Positions 1 to 9,089 of a stretch of DNA of 64,000 bases are shown one piece after another (position 1 is the stretch's first letter; every line of letters starts with the position of its first letter). This DNA is from CAWGAJ01 sp963820545. Lineage in GTDB: Bacteria > Planctomycetota > Planctomycetia > Pirellulales > Thermoguttaceae. The position numbers and the translations under genes are program-made. The notes below the pieces were generated by a model. That model was not told where the DNA came from. It worked only from the letters and a program-made list of their open reading frames with translations, and did no database searches. The stretch is taken from contig CAWGAJ010000001.1 in the NCBI GenBank assembly GCA_963820545.1, positions 806,001 through 870,000 on the forward strand. Reading direction: 5' to 3'.

Positions 1-2386
1 ATTGATCGTTTCCGGCGGTTACGCCTGTGAGCAGCCGGTGCTAAGGAGTTTTGACGCGGACGCACTTGCCCGGGGACAAGTACTTGACGCCGATCCGGAA
101 GATGAGAGGGCAAAGACGCTGGTAGGGTGCGGTAAGAATTTGCCCGACCAGAAAATTGTGATAGTCGATCCGGAGTCCCTCACTCCCTGCGCTGCCGGGC
201 GAATCGGCGAGATTTGGGTGCGCGGTCCGAGCGTGGCTCAAGGATATTGGCAACAGCCGGAGGCCACGGCGGCCACATTCCAGGCCCGCCTGGCCAAGAC
301 GGGCGAGGGGCCGTTCCTGCGCACCGGCGATTTAGGATTTATGCTGGAGGGCGAGTTATATGTAACCGGTCGGGTGAAGGATTTGATAATTGTCCACGGC
401 GTGAATCATTATCCCCAGGACATAGAGCGGACAATGCAGCAGAGTCACGCCCGCTTGCGACCCGACTGCGGAGCGGCCTTTACCGTCGAGACAAACGGCA
501 AAGAAGAATTAGTGGTCGTGCAGGAAATCGAGCGGCGCAAACAGGGCGATTGCCGGGTGGTTTTTCAGGCCATTCGCCGCGCGGTGGCGGCGGAACACGA
601 TTTGGCTTTGGATGCCATCGTGCTGATCAAGGCGGGCAGCATTTCCAAGACTTCCAGCGGCAAAATTCAACGACACGCCTGCCGTAACGCCTACCTGGTG
701 GGAACCCTGGAGGAGGTGGCCCGCTGGGGCGCGGCGGATGATTCCCGGCCCGGGGCGGTTGCTTCGCCCCTTGTCGAGGGCGATCAATTGGCAGAACAGC
801 CCGCATCGGGGGAATCGGGGAAAAGCCCGCTGAGACCGGTTGTTTCGGCGGCTGCTCGAAAAACGGCCAGCAAAGCGCCGCGGAAAAACGCGTTACGCAA
901 ATCGTCTTGGAAGAAATCCTCCTGCGTGGCTAAGGAACGGGCGCAGGGCTTGACCCTGGACACGCCGATTGTGGAAACCGGCATGGATTCGCTGGAACGG
1001 ATGGAGATCGTCAACTCGCTGGAAGAACGTTTTGGCGGACGTTTTCCCGAAGAAGTATTGCCGGAAATGGAAACCACGCGCCAGGTGGTGGCGGCGGTGA
1101 TCAAATATCTCGGCAGCGAACCGCGGCCCAGAACCGCCCGGCCCGTGGATTGGGAAACCTCGCCGGCCAATTATCGCCTGGAACAATTTCCCGAATATCT
1201 GAAACTGCGGCGGAATCTGGACTTGATGGAACACGCGGAGTTGGGCAATCCCTTCTTTTCAGTTCACGAGGGGATTACGAACAATCGGGCGCATATCGAC
1301 GGTCGGGAAGTAATTAGTTATTCCAGTTATAACTATATATGCATGTCAGGCGATCCGGTCGTGTCGGCCGCAGCCAAAGAGGCCGTGGATCGTTTCGGCA
1401 CCAGCGTTTCGGCCAGCCGGCTGGTTTCGGGACAAAAAACCATCCATCTGGAACTGGAAAAGAGCATCGCCGAATTCGTGGGCACGGCAGACGCGGTGGT
1501 GATGGTGGGCGGTCACGCCACGAATGTGACGGTGATCGGGCATCTTTTCGGACCGGGTGACTTGATTCTCCACGACGGCCTGGCCCATAACAGCATCCTG
1601 GAAGGAGCGATCCTTTCCGGTGCCCGGCGCCGGCCGTTCGCGCATAATGACTGGCAAGAGGCCGATCGTTTGCTGGCTCAATACCGGCACGAATACCGCC
1701 GCGTGCTGCTGGCCATCGAGGGCGTGTACAGTATGGACGGCGACATTCCCGAGCTGCCCAATTTCATCGAGGTCAAAAAGCGGCACCGGACTTTGCTGAT
1801 GATCGATGAGGCGCACTCGATGGGCGTGCTCGGCCAGACGGGTCGCGGCATCGGCGAATACTATAATGTCGATCGCCGCGACGTGGATATCTGGATGGGC
1901 ACGTTGAGCAAGTCGTTCGGCAGTTGCGGGGGTTATATTGCCGGATGTAAAGCGCTGGTGGATTATCTTCGCTACACCGCGCCCGGTTTCGTGTTCGCCG
2001 CCGGCATGTCGCCGCCGGCCGCGGCTGCGGCCTTGGCGGCCATTCGGCTGCTTCAGAACGAACCGCAGCGACTGGTCCGATTACACGAAAATTCGGCGTT
2101 GTTCCTTAATCTCTGCAAACAGGGGGGACTGAATACCGGCACCAGCAAGAATTCGCCGATAATTCCCGTCATCTTGGGCAATTCCACACACTGTTTGCTG
2201 CTTTCCCGGGCCATGCTGGCCCGCGGAGTGGACGTTAAGCCAATTCTTCATCCGGCAGTAGAGGAAAAGGCCTCCCGACTGCGGTATTTCATCACCTCGC
2301 GGCACACTGCCGAGGAATTGCACTACACCGTGGAGGCCATGGCCGAAGAGTTGGGAAAGATCGATCCGGCATATTTACGCCATTAG
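1..2386 (+). CDS. Fatty-acyl-AMP ligase / acyl carrier / PLP acyltransferase fusion (5' partial)
   Basis: The gene runs in from the left edge and 794 residues are visible. Residues 1-230 match the C-terminal part of fatty-acyl-AMP ligases (GEIWVRGPSVAQGYW, RTGDLGF, GRVKDLIIVHG). Residues ~310-370 are an acyl carrier domain with the phosphopantetheine serine in GMDSLERM (Ser330). Residues ~400-790 are an alpha-oxoamine synthase fold with DEAHSMGVLG and PLP lysine Lys637 in GTLSKSFG. Known chemistry of these parts suggests that a fatty acid is activated, loaded on the carrier and condensed with an amino acid, as in serine palmitoyltransferase-like or lipid-amine pathways; the substrate is unknown. 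The Lys/Ser-rich stretch at residues ~285-312 looks out of frame: another frame over ~860-928 reads VTQIVLEEILLR, typical of the start of a carrier domain, so two compensating indels are likely. Confidence 0.9.
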   Translation, partial: LIVSGGYACEQPVLRSFDADALARGQVLDADPEDERAKTLVGCGKNLPDQKIVIVDPESLTPCAAGRIGEIWVRGPSVAQGYWQQPEATAATFQARLAKTGEGPFLRTGDLGFMLEGELYVTGRVKDLIIVHGVNHYPQDIERTMQQSHARLRPDCGAAFTVETNGKEELVVVQEIERRKQGDCRVVFQAIRRAVAAEHDLALDAIVLIKAGSISKTSSGKIQRHACRNAYLVGTLEEVARWGAADDSRPGAVASPLVEGDQLAEQPASGESGKSPLRPVVSAAARKTASKAPRKNALRKSSWKKSSCVAKERAQGLTLDTPIVETGMDSLERMEIVNSLEERFGGRFPEEVLPEMETTRQVVAAVIKYLGSEPRPRTARPVDWETSPANYRLEQFPEYLKLRRNLDLMEHAELGNPFFSVHEGITNNRAHIDGREVISYSSYNYICMSGDPVVSAAAKEAVDRFGTSVSASRLVSGQKTIHLELEKSIAEFVGTADAVVMVGGHATNVTVIGHLFGPGDLILHDGLAHNSILEGAILSGARRRPFAHNDWQEADRLLAQYRHEYRRVLLAIEGVYSMDGDIPELPNFIEVKKRHRTLLMIDEAHSMGVLGQTGRGIGEYYNVDRRDVDIWMGTLSKSFGSCGGYIAGCKALVDYLRYTAPGFVFAAGMSPPAAAAALAAIRLLQNEPQRLVRLHENSALFLNLCKQGGLNTGTSKNSPIIPVILGNSTHCLLLSRAMLARGVDVKPILHPAVEEKASRLRYFITSRHTAEELHYTVEAMAEELGKIDPAYLRH

Positions 2387-2394
2387 TCGAGCGG

Positions 2395-3590
2395 TTATCG
2401 GTTCACGTCGATACCGATGGTCACGCCGTTCATGAATACGGTTTGCCGGTTTTGATCGCGGAGGATGCCCATATAGAAGTTCTCGTTGGGATTGAGCGTG
2501 TAGTCGATCATGCTGGAGGCCCGGGCCATGTTGTCCAAAAAGATGCCGGTCCACCCAGCCCGGAAGGATACCGAGCGGGTAATCTGGTAGCGGAAATCCA
2601 ATCGTAATTCGACGCCGGGCGTCCATTGGTGGATATAAGCGGTATTACTAATGTTAGTCGGCCCCATCACTAATGGTTCGCCTGTTCCGCCCGGCGGAGT
2701 CAACTGCGAGCCGAGCCGGCCGGTTTGATGAATATTCTGGCAATTCAAACCGGCGAGAAAGCGGCCTTCGCCGGAAAGCATCCAGCGACCGCGTTTTTGG
2801 AAATACCGTGCGCCTAGTTGGCCGCCGATAATGTGGTTTTGCGCTTTCGTGCTCCAGAAGCTGGCATCGAGAATGCCGCCGGTGCCGATGACCACGAAGG
2901 TGTCGTCGAACTCCATATATCGCGGGCCAACGAACCATTCGAAGAAACCACCGTTATGGAGTTGCTCCGACCGGCCCATATAATTTAGTTCCACGCTCCA
3001 GGTGGAAACATTATCCTGCACCAAGAGGGTATCAAAAGTTAGCGGCAACGGCTTGATAACATCCACCGGCGGAGTCCGGTCTGGCTCACGATGCCGTCTA
3101 AAAGATGAATGGCATTGGGACCGAAAGTGGCCTCGTCAAAAACCATATCCACGTTGTTCTGGATGAAGATCTGCGAGAGGTCTTGCATTTGATACAGGCT
3201 CAGCATCCAGCCGTGATTATCGGTTATGCGTCCAAGCTCAATGCGGTTGCCCAGCGTAAAGTCGGCGTTCAATGGGCCGGTATTAGCTTCATTGTGTTGG
3301 TCTATAACGAGATTCGGGTTCGTCGTTTGGTTGTAGCCGGCGCGATATCTTAATTGAGGGGTAACATTCGGATTACCGATTTCCGCGAACTTGGGCACGG
3401 AAATACTCCAATAAAGTATGTCATAGGCAAAGAAAAAGCCTTCGTTAGGTTGGGGGCCTTTGCCAAAGGCGCTAACGTCGGCTGGGGCAAAAAGTTGCAT
3501 ACCCTGGAGTCCTTGCCCGAACGCCGAACTGCCCACCAATAAAATCAACAGCCCTACGGCAATGCGTGAAAATGTGCGGTTTAACAACAT
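2395..3590 (-). CDS. BBP7-like outer-membrane beta-barrel protein (frameshifted)
   Basis: The N-terminal part (start at 3590) has a signal peptide ending near SSAFG, then FFAYDILYWSISVP, FTLGNRIELG and DNHGWMLSLYQM. The C-terminal part (from about 3085 down to 2395) is in another frame and has GPRYMEFDD, GARYFQKRGRWML, VELRLDFRYQITRSVSFRAGW and a final GIDVNR strand. Alternating aromatic strands and the tyrosine-rich start fit the BBP7 family of planctomycete outer-membrane barrels; the role of this family is not known. One base appears to be missing near 3080-3090 (SQ then RTPPVDV). Both halves are intact apart from that base, so I annotate one gene of about 398 codons. Confidence 0.7.
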
Positions 3591-3951
3591 AGTTAGTTCC
3601 CACCTCGATATGCGCCTAAAGGACCAGACGCCGCGACCCTCCTGCGCGGAGAGCCCTAGTACCGGTTGTGACGATAATATCGGTCAGGCCGGTCACGGTA
3701 GTTGAGTAAGAAAGGAAAAGCTTGCCGGAAATATTGAAGACAAGGGCATTTGCCGAGCGGTTATTGGCAAAATGGAGAAATTGGGGTGCTTGGCGCGAGA
3801 CGCCGCAACAAGGCAGTCAACTAAAGGCTGCAACAAATGGCGATACGAAAAAGCTTATGCATTTAATACTAGAAAGCTTATGCATTTAATACTAGCAACA
3901 ATGTCCCAAGCTTAATGGAGATTGAAATTCGGTATAATCAGTTCGCCCACC
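3591..3951. other. Intergenic region between BBP7 and rtcA
   Basis: No convincing gene. It holds the divergent upstream regions of the BBP7 gene (minus) and rtcA (plus), a perfect 23-bp tandem duplication at 3850-3895, and a TATAAT box at 3933-3938. That box lies 13 bp before the rtcA ATG, so the rtcA transcript could be nearly leaderless. I see no good -35 match. Confidence 0.5.
3850..3895. repeat. Perfect 23-bp tandem duplication
   Basis: Two identical adjacent copies, 3850-3872 and 3873-3895, each beginning AAAGCTTATGC and ending AATACTAG. The unit is AT-rich and sits about 55 bp upstream of the rtcA start. It may be a recent slippage product or a doubled binding site. Confidence 0.9.
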
Positions 3952-5006
3952 ATGAAAAATGCGGATCTAATTAGTATCGACGGTTCCCAAGGCGAAGGCG
4001 GCGGACAGGTATTACGCACATGCCTGGCATTGTCGCTGGTAACCGGCAAAGCATTTCGCATCGAGAACATCCGCGCCGGCGTCCGCGCCCGGGCTTGTTG
4101 CCGCAACATTTAACAGCGGTTCGGGCGGCAGCCGAGATCGGGCAAGCCCAGGTCCAGGGCGCGGCAAGAGGGGCGAAAAATCTTTCTTTTCTGCCCGGTG
4201 AAATTCGACCAGGAGAATATCATCTTTCCGTAGGCACGGCCGGAAGCACGACATTGGTTTTACAGACCATTCTGCCGGCACTGTTGTTGGCCGCGAAGCC
4301 CTCGACTTTGATCTTGGAAGGAGGCACGCATAATCCCTGGGCGCCGCCGTTTGAGTTCCTTAAACGGAGTTTTTTACCGCTTATAAATCGCCTGGGGCCA
4401 AAGGTCGAGGCCGTGCTGGAGCGTGCGGGTTTTTTCCCTGTCGGCGGCGGCCGGATTCGCGTGGATATCGAGCCTCAAGGGGATTGGCAATCTCTTGAAT
4501 TAATCAACCGGGGCGACATCCGCCGTTGTATGGCCCAGGCAGTTGTGGCGCGTCTGCCGCTTTCCATTGCCCAGCGCGAAATTAAAACCATTCAAGAGGA
4601 ATTGCACTGGCCGGAAGAGGTGCTTACCGCGGAAACGATCGATTCGGCGGGACCGGGCAACGTAGTGACAATTGAGCTCGAAAGCGAACAGATCACCGAA
4701 GTATTCACCGGTTTTGGACGCAAAGGGACGCCGGCCGAGACAGTAGCCTTGGAAGTAGTCCGTGAAGCCCAACGATATATCAAGGCCGGTGCTCCCGTGG
4801 GCGAGCACCTTGCAGATCAGCTTCTCATTCCCATGCTGCTGGCCGGCAAGGGGTCTTTTCGCACCCTAAAGCCGTCATTGCACACGCTTACCAATCTGGA
4901 GATTATCCGCCGCTTTGTGGATTTTCAATTGGACCTGGAAGAAATAGGCGCCGATGTGTGGCAGATTGCCTTGTTGATTGAAAGAATCAATCATCTCGGC
5001 GCGTAA
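3952..5006 (+). CDS. rtcA: RNA 3'-terminal phosphate cyclase (frameshifted)
   Basis: RtcA converts RNA 3'-phosphates to 2',3'-cyclic phosphates with ATP, through a covalent adenylated histidine. The start at ATG 3952 gives MKNADLISIDGSQGEGGGQV, the family signature. The gene continues as RIENIRAG, then in another frame RPRPGLLPQHLTAVRAAAEI, HLSVGTAGSTTLV and GEHLADQLL, which carries the family's catalytic histidine near the C-terminus. Length is about 350 residues, normal for the family. The frames join near 4080, where GGCGTCC probably was GGCCGTCC (one C lost). The gene stands alone, between a convergent operon and a divergent gene. Confidence 0.88.
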
Positions 5007-5040
5007 AAAAGGGACGGTGTCTGGCCCGGACACCGTCCCT
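5005..5040 (-). terminator. Intrinsic terminator of the ECF operon
   Basis: Perfect inverted repeat GGGACGGTGTC / GACACCGTCCC (5011-5040) followed on the minus strand by six T (5010-5005). It lies about 50 bp downstream of the minus-strand PDZ gene and overlaps the rtcA stop codon, so it may block read-through from both sides. Confidence 0.85.
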
Positions 5041-5090
5041 GAAATCGTGGTAGCGGGCAAGCCGCGAAGAAGTTTATCCAGATCGGGAAA

Positions 5091-6110
5091 TTACAGTGCA
5101 GTCTCTTGGGGAGGTTGTTCAGTTTTTTCCGCGGGCTGATTGGGCTGATTTTGCTCGGGCGTTTTATCGCCATGTTGCCAGCGGCGCAATTCCCGCTGAA
5201 GTCGTTCGATGCGGCGGTTCATTTCTTCGAGGCGTTTATCGAGCCTTTTTTCGAGATCGGGCATTTGCGGCAGATGAACGCCGGGGGCGCCGGGCGTCTG
5301 GTTGCCAAAAAATTCCGGCATAGGCGGCATGCGGGGCATCTCGGGCACGATGATATTCGGCATCCACGAACCGGCGCCCATGGTCAGGCCCAGCATCCGT
5401 TTCACATGGGGCTGGACTTTTTCGGGCAATTTGTCCAGTTCCTTTTCGGTGACTTGCCATTTTTCGTTGTCCATGGTGACGGTGATCTCGGCGGGTTTGT
5501 CGCCGGTCTTGGAGATTGTGATCGACATGTTGCCGGGCAAGGGCGGATAGGCCGGCGCGCCTGGAGGCAGAATCACGCCCGGTTTCATTAACTGAAAGCG
5601 CGTGCCGGGTCGCATATGCTCCAGCCACTTTTGCAGTGCTTCGAAATCGTACGGTTGGGGCATAGCAGGCTGAGAAGGCACTTCCTCCGGACGCTTGACC
5701 GGCGTGACGGCGATGGTTTTGGTCTGTCCTTCGTGGATGATTTCCAACTTCATTTCCTGGTCTTTGGCCGCTTCCACGGCTTTGGGCAGATCGGATAGTT
5801 TATAAAGTGTTTTCCCATCGACCTTCAAGATTATATCATTCTCAGCAAGGCCGACCTTGGCGGCGGGACTGTCGGGTATCACGCTTTGGACAATAAAGCC
5901 TTCATTTTCCGGCAAACGCAGATGCAGTCTTAATAATGGCGGCGCAGAACGAATAGCCAGACCCAGCCAATACTCGGGAAGATGATCGGGCGGCGATTCT
6001 TCGGTTGCCAAAAGCGCCTGATCGAGCACTTCCCCACCCCCGGCGGCATTGGCGGAAAAAGGAAATAGCATCATCAAGGCGATGCCGCTGAGCCAGAATA
6101 CTTTTTTCAT
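5091..6110 (-). CDS. Secreted PDZ-domain protein of the ECF operon
   Basis: 339 residues. A signal peptide (MKKVFWLSGIALMM to SANAAGG) is followed by one PDZ domain at residues ~45-130 (GFIVQSVIPDSPAAKVGL, NDIILKVDGK). A proline-rich middle and a charged coiled-coil tail (residues ~285-315) come after. No protease triad is visible, so it is a PDZ binding protein, not a DegP-type protease. It is the last gene of a minus-strand operon with an ECF sigma factor and a probable anti-sigma factor, 28 bp downstream of the latter. By analogy with envelope-stress circuits it could sense periplasmic ligands; this is inference. Confidence 0.8.
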   Translation of the reverse strand: MKKVFWLSGIALMMLFPFSANAAGGGEVLDQALLATEESPPDHLPEYWLGLAIRSAPPLLRLHLRLPENEGFIVQSVIPDSPAAKVGLAENDIILKVDGKTLYKLSDLPKAVEAAKDQEMKLEIIHEGQTKTIAVTPVKRPEEVPSQPAMPQPYDFEALQKWLEHMRPGTRFQLMKPGVILPPGAPAYPPLPGNMSITISKTGDKPAEITVTMDNEKWQVTEKELDKLPEKVQPHVKRMLGLTMGAGSWMPNIIVPEMPRMPPMPEFFGNQTPGAPGVHLPQMPDLEKRLDKRLEEMNRRIERLQRELRRWQHGDKTPEQNQPNQPAEKTEQPPQETAL

Positions 6111-6138
6111 GTCATACTCCTTTCAAAAATAGGTTATG

Positions 6139-6822
6139 TTAATACGCTTGATTTCCCACATATTTAAGTTCAACCTGATCCACCGGCACGACTAGCCGAC
6201 GCCCGTCTTTAAGCGGCATTGGCATAAAAGCCTCTTGTGTATGTACCTGATATCCGTTGCGGCGTAGGGCCTGTAAAACTTGGGGAGGAATGGCGCTGGG
6301 CAGGTTTTGCAGCCACTGTTCGTCGATGCGATCGCGTTCCAGGGCGGGCAGTTGGACGACTTGGCTGGGATCGGTCGAGCCGGCCGGAGTCAAGCTCACC
6401 ATCTGCCAGGGCGGGGAGCCGGTTTGCGGTGCTGAAAGTATTGTTGCCGGTTGCTGATCGGTCTTGCCGGCCAATTGGTTGAAAGGATCGGGTGAATGAC
6501 GGCCCGATTGTTGCCACCATACGCCTGCTCCTAAGACCAGCAAAAAACTTGCGGCCATGGCCATAAGCGTGCCCAAAGGGCCAAAAGGCGAGGCCTTTCG
6601 CTGTGTCGTTTGCGCGACCTGCAAAGGCGCGGCAAGCACGTTTTGCCGAAGATTGCCCAATTCCTTTTTCCAGGACTGGGATTCCAGGAAGGCCAAGGCG
6701 CAACGGCGCCAGCCGTCCGGCTCCTGGTCGAGCGAGGCCAGCAATTGGTGACGTTCCGTTTCGGTCAGTTCGCCGTCCACCAGGCGGTCGAACATTTCAG
6801 GGGTAGGTGAAAGGTGGTTCAT
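6139..6822 (-). CDS. Probable transmembrane anti-sigma factor
   Basis: 227 residues. The N-terminal helical part (FDRLVDGELTETERHQLLASLD) has the form common at the start of bacterial anti-sigma factors. One transmembrane segment follows at residues ~85-105 (MAMAASFLLVLGAGVWW), then a soluble C-terminal part of about 120 residues. I see no HxxxCxxC zinc motif. It lies just downstream of the ECF sigma gene and upstream of the secreted PDZ gene. It is expected to hold the sigma factor at the inner membrane until an outside signal arrives. Position and topology, not strong sequence similarity, support the call. Confidence 0.72.
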   Translation of the reverse strand: MNHLSPTPEMFDRLVDGELTETERHQLLASLDQEPDGWRRCALAFLESQSWKKELGNLRQNVLAAPLQVAQTTQRKASPFGPLGTLMAMAASFLLVLGAGVWWQQSGRHSPDPFNQLAGKTDQQPATILSAPQTGSPPWQMVSLTPAGSTDPSQVVQLPALERDRIDEQWLQNLPSAIPPQVLQALRRNGYQVHTQEAFMPMPLKDGRRLVVPVDQVELKYVGNQAY

Positions 6823-6855
6823 GGTAGATAGTTTACAGTTAACAGTTTTCAGTTT

Positions 6856-7518
6856 TTATTTTGCATAGGCTTCCACTACGTCGAGGGCGGCCAATTCGCT
6901 GCGCATTCGTTGACGCGCCCGATGCAGTCGCGCTTCCACTGCGCTGGTACTGATGCCCAGGTGTTCGGCCAGATCGCGGTAACTCCAGTCTTCGGTATAT
7001 TTCAGCAGTAAAATTTCGGCATCGCGGCGGTTAAGTCGTTTGAGGGCCGTGCGCACCATTTGGCGCCGCTCCTCGGTAAGCAGCCAACTTAAGGGGTCCA
7101 TCTGCCGGTTGTCTCCTTGGGCGGGACGGAAACGTTGGGCATAGCGATCGATCAGCTTTCGCTGCCGTCCTTGCTTGCGGCGATACAAGAGCGTTTGCAT
7201 CACCGCCAAGCGATACAACCAAGGAGCAACCTTTTGAGGATCATTCAGTGGGGCTTTTTGCCGCACTGCGGCCAGTGACACTTCCTGCAGCACTTCATCA
7301 ACTGCCTGGGGCTCGCCCAATCGCGCATAAATCACCGTGCGCAGCCAACGATCGTGCTGAGCCAGGACACACGGCCAGTCGATGGCCAATACGCCTCTCG
7401 GCGGGCAAAGGCCGGCGTGAACCTCAGGCTTTCGATGAGGATTAGGTTGCGTCATGGCCATAATAGTTGTTTCCGCATCATAAATAATCCTACGGGATTT
7501 CGCGGAAATGTGATGCAA
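6856..7518 (-). CDS. ECF-type RNA polymerase sigma factor
   Basis: About 200-220 residues. Region 2 is at residues ~60-115 (VDEVLQEVSLAAVRQK, VAPWLYRLAVMQTLLYRRKQ). Region 4 is near the C-terminus (RDAEILLLKYTEDWSYRDLA, HLGISTSAVEARLHRARQRM), a typical sigma-4 helix-turn-helix. ATG 7518 gives an N-terminal tail unlike the family; ATG 7461 or 7455 (MTQPN) is more likely. It heads an operon with a membrane anti-sigma factor and a PDZ protein, so it probably drives its own operon and an envelope-related regulon. Confidence 0.88.
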   Translation of the reverse strand: MHHISAKSRRIIYDAETTIMAMTQPNPHRKPEVHAGLCPPRGVLAIDWPCVLAQHDRWLRTVIYARLGEPQAVDEVLQEVSLAAVRQKAPLNDPQKVAPWLYRLAVMQTLLYRRKQGRQRKLIDRYAQRFRPAQGDNRQMDPLSWLLTEERRQMVRTALKRLNRRDAEILLLKYTEDWSYRDLAEHLGISTSAVEARLHRARQRMRSELAALDVVEAYAK

Positions 7519-7687
7519 GTACTTATTCTATCATAGCTTACAGCAAGATTGAAAAAATCGGCACAAAAACGGAAAACAGATTAATCAGGCTTGGAAAGGC
7601 GATCTCTTAGAGGGCTGCCGGACTTCCCGGGCATAAAAACTGGGGGTAGACTGAGCAGAGAATTTTGTCATCATTGGTTCTAATAAT

Positions 7688-8893
7688 ATGCCTATAAAAT
7701 ATTCTACGCACCAGCCATTGGACTGGATCGAGGAACAAATTGATATCCTCCATGAGCAGGGACTGCACCGTCGACTCTCGACCCGCACAGGCACCCAGTC
7801 GGTGAAAATAATTTTCGAGGGGCAGGAGGTAATCAACTTCGGCAGCAACGACTATCTGGCGCTGGCGGCCGATCAGCGTCTGACGGCGGCCGTCGCAGCG
7901 GCTTTGTACAATTACGGTTGGGGTAGCGGAGCCAGCCCACTTTTGACCGGACATGCCGAATTGCACCGCGTTCTGGAACAACGCTTGGCCGAGTTCGAGG
8001 GGACCGAGGCGGCCTTGGTTTTCACTTCGGGATATGCCGCGAACGCCGGCACGGTGGCGGCTTTGGCGGCCGTGGGCGACGTGGTGTTTACCGATCGCAA
8101 GAATCACGCCAGTCTGATCGACGGCTGCCGGCTTTCACACGCCGATGTTCGCGTTTATCCCCATGCCGACTGGCAAATGCTCGACCGTTTGCTTTCCAAA
8201 ACGGCCAATTATCGCCGCCGCCTGATTGTTAGCGATGGATTATTCAGCATGGACGGCGATTTGGCTCCGCTTGGCGAGTTGGCCCAATTGGCCGAGCGAC
8301 ATGGGGCGATGCTCTTGGTCGACGAAGCCCATGCCACCGGCGTGTTCGGATCGCAGGGCAGGGGAGTGACGGAACATCTGGGATTGGAAGATCGCGTGCA
8401 GGTGCGGGTGGGGACCTTGAGCAAGGCCCTGGGATGCGTGGGCGGATTCGTGGCCGGCAGCCGGGTGCTAATCGAGTGGCTGGTGACTCGCGCCCGGCCT
8501 TATATTTTTTCCACTGCGGCCCCGGCCGTGTGCGCGGCAGCGGCAATGGCGGCGTTGGATATTGTTAAAAGCGAACCCCGGCGCGGTGCGGAACTGCTGG
8601 CCAGGGCAGCCGGTCTTCGCAACCAGTTAATGGCGCAGGGATGGAATATTGGTCATTCGGCAAGTCAGATTATTCCCATCATTGTCGGTCAGCCGTCGCG
8701 TGCCGTGGCACTATCCGACGCCTTGCGCGAGCAGGGACTATATGTGCCGGCCATCCGGCCGCCGACCGTGCCCGAGGGCGAGGCCTGCCTCAGGATCAGC
8801 CTTACCTGGGCACATACGGATGAGATGATTGCACAATTGTTGGAAACATTAGCAATACAAAAAAGCAGTGACATTTACGCTTCATCAAAATAA
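7688..8893 (+). CDS. bioF: 8-amino-7-oxononanoate synthase
   Basis: BioF condenses pimeloyl-ACP or -CoA with L-alanine in biotin synthesis. 401 residues, normal for the alpha-oxoamine synthase family. Visible motifs: FGSNDYLALA, GSGASPLLTGH, DRKNHASLIDGCRLS, VDEAHATGVFG and PLP lysine Lys246 in VGTLSKALG. The start is ATG 7688. No other biotin gene is next to it, so a related KBL-like activity cannot be excluded. The enzyme is a homologue of the C-terminal part of the fusion at the left edge. Confidence 0.85.
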   Translation: MPIKYSTHQPLDWIEEQIDILHEQGLHRRLSTRTGTQSVKIIFEGQEVINFGSNDYLALAADQRLTAAVAAALYNYGWGSGASPLLTGHAELHRVLEQRLAEFEGTEAALVFTSGYAANAGTVAALAAVGDVVFTDRKNHASLIDGCRLSHADVRVYPHADWQMLDRLLSKTANYRRRLIVSDGLFSMDGDLAPLGELAQLAERHGAMLLVDEAHATGVFGSQGRGVTEHLGLEDRVQVRVGTLSKALGCVGGFVAGSRVLIEWLVTRARPYIFSTAAPAVCAAAAMAALDIVKSEPRRGAELLARAAGLRNQLMAQGWNIGHSASQIIPIIVGQPSRAVALSDALREQGLYVPAIRPPTVPEGEACLRISLTWAHTDEMIAQLLETLAIQKSSDIYASSK

Positions 8894-8940
8894 ATATAAT
8901 TACACTCGCGGCACAAGTGCCGCGGCTAAACATTACCTAA

Positions 8941-9060
8941 CGCGGCCTGACGGCCGCAACCAAACCGCGACCAACGGTCGCGGCTTTATGATATACTGAA
9001 CAAACTATGGTACTTGATGCGCAAAACGCACTCAAACCTCGACACAAAGAATCTATCCCC
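8941..9060. repeat. Interspersed ~130 bp repeat, copy 1
   Basis: Starts CGCGGCCTGACGGCCGCAAC, then a hairpin CCGCGACC-aac-GGTCGCGG and a conserved tail (ACTGAACAAACTA, TACTTGATGCGCAAAACGC, ACAAAGA). The same block occurs at 11006-11141 and 30794-30921, where the hairpin loop is longer. This copy ends 30 bp before the first TIM-barrel gene. Confidence 0.85.
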
Positions 9061-9089
9061 TATTCCCTATCTCCTAATCCCTTTGAAAA

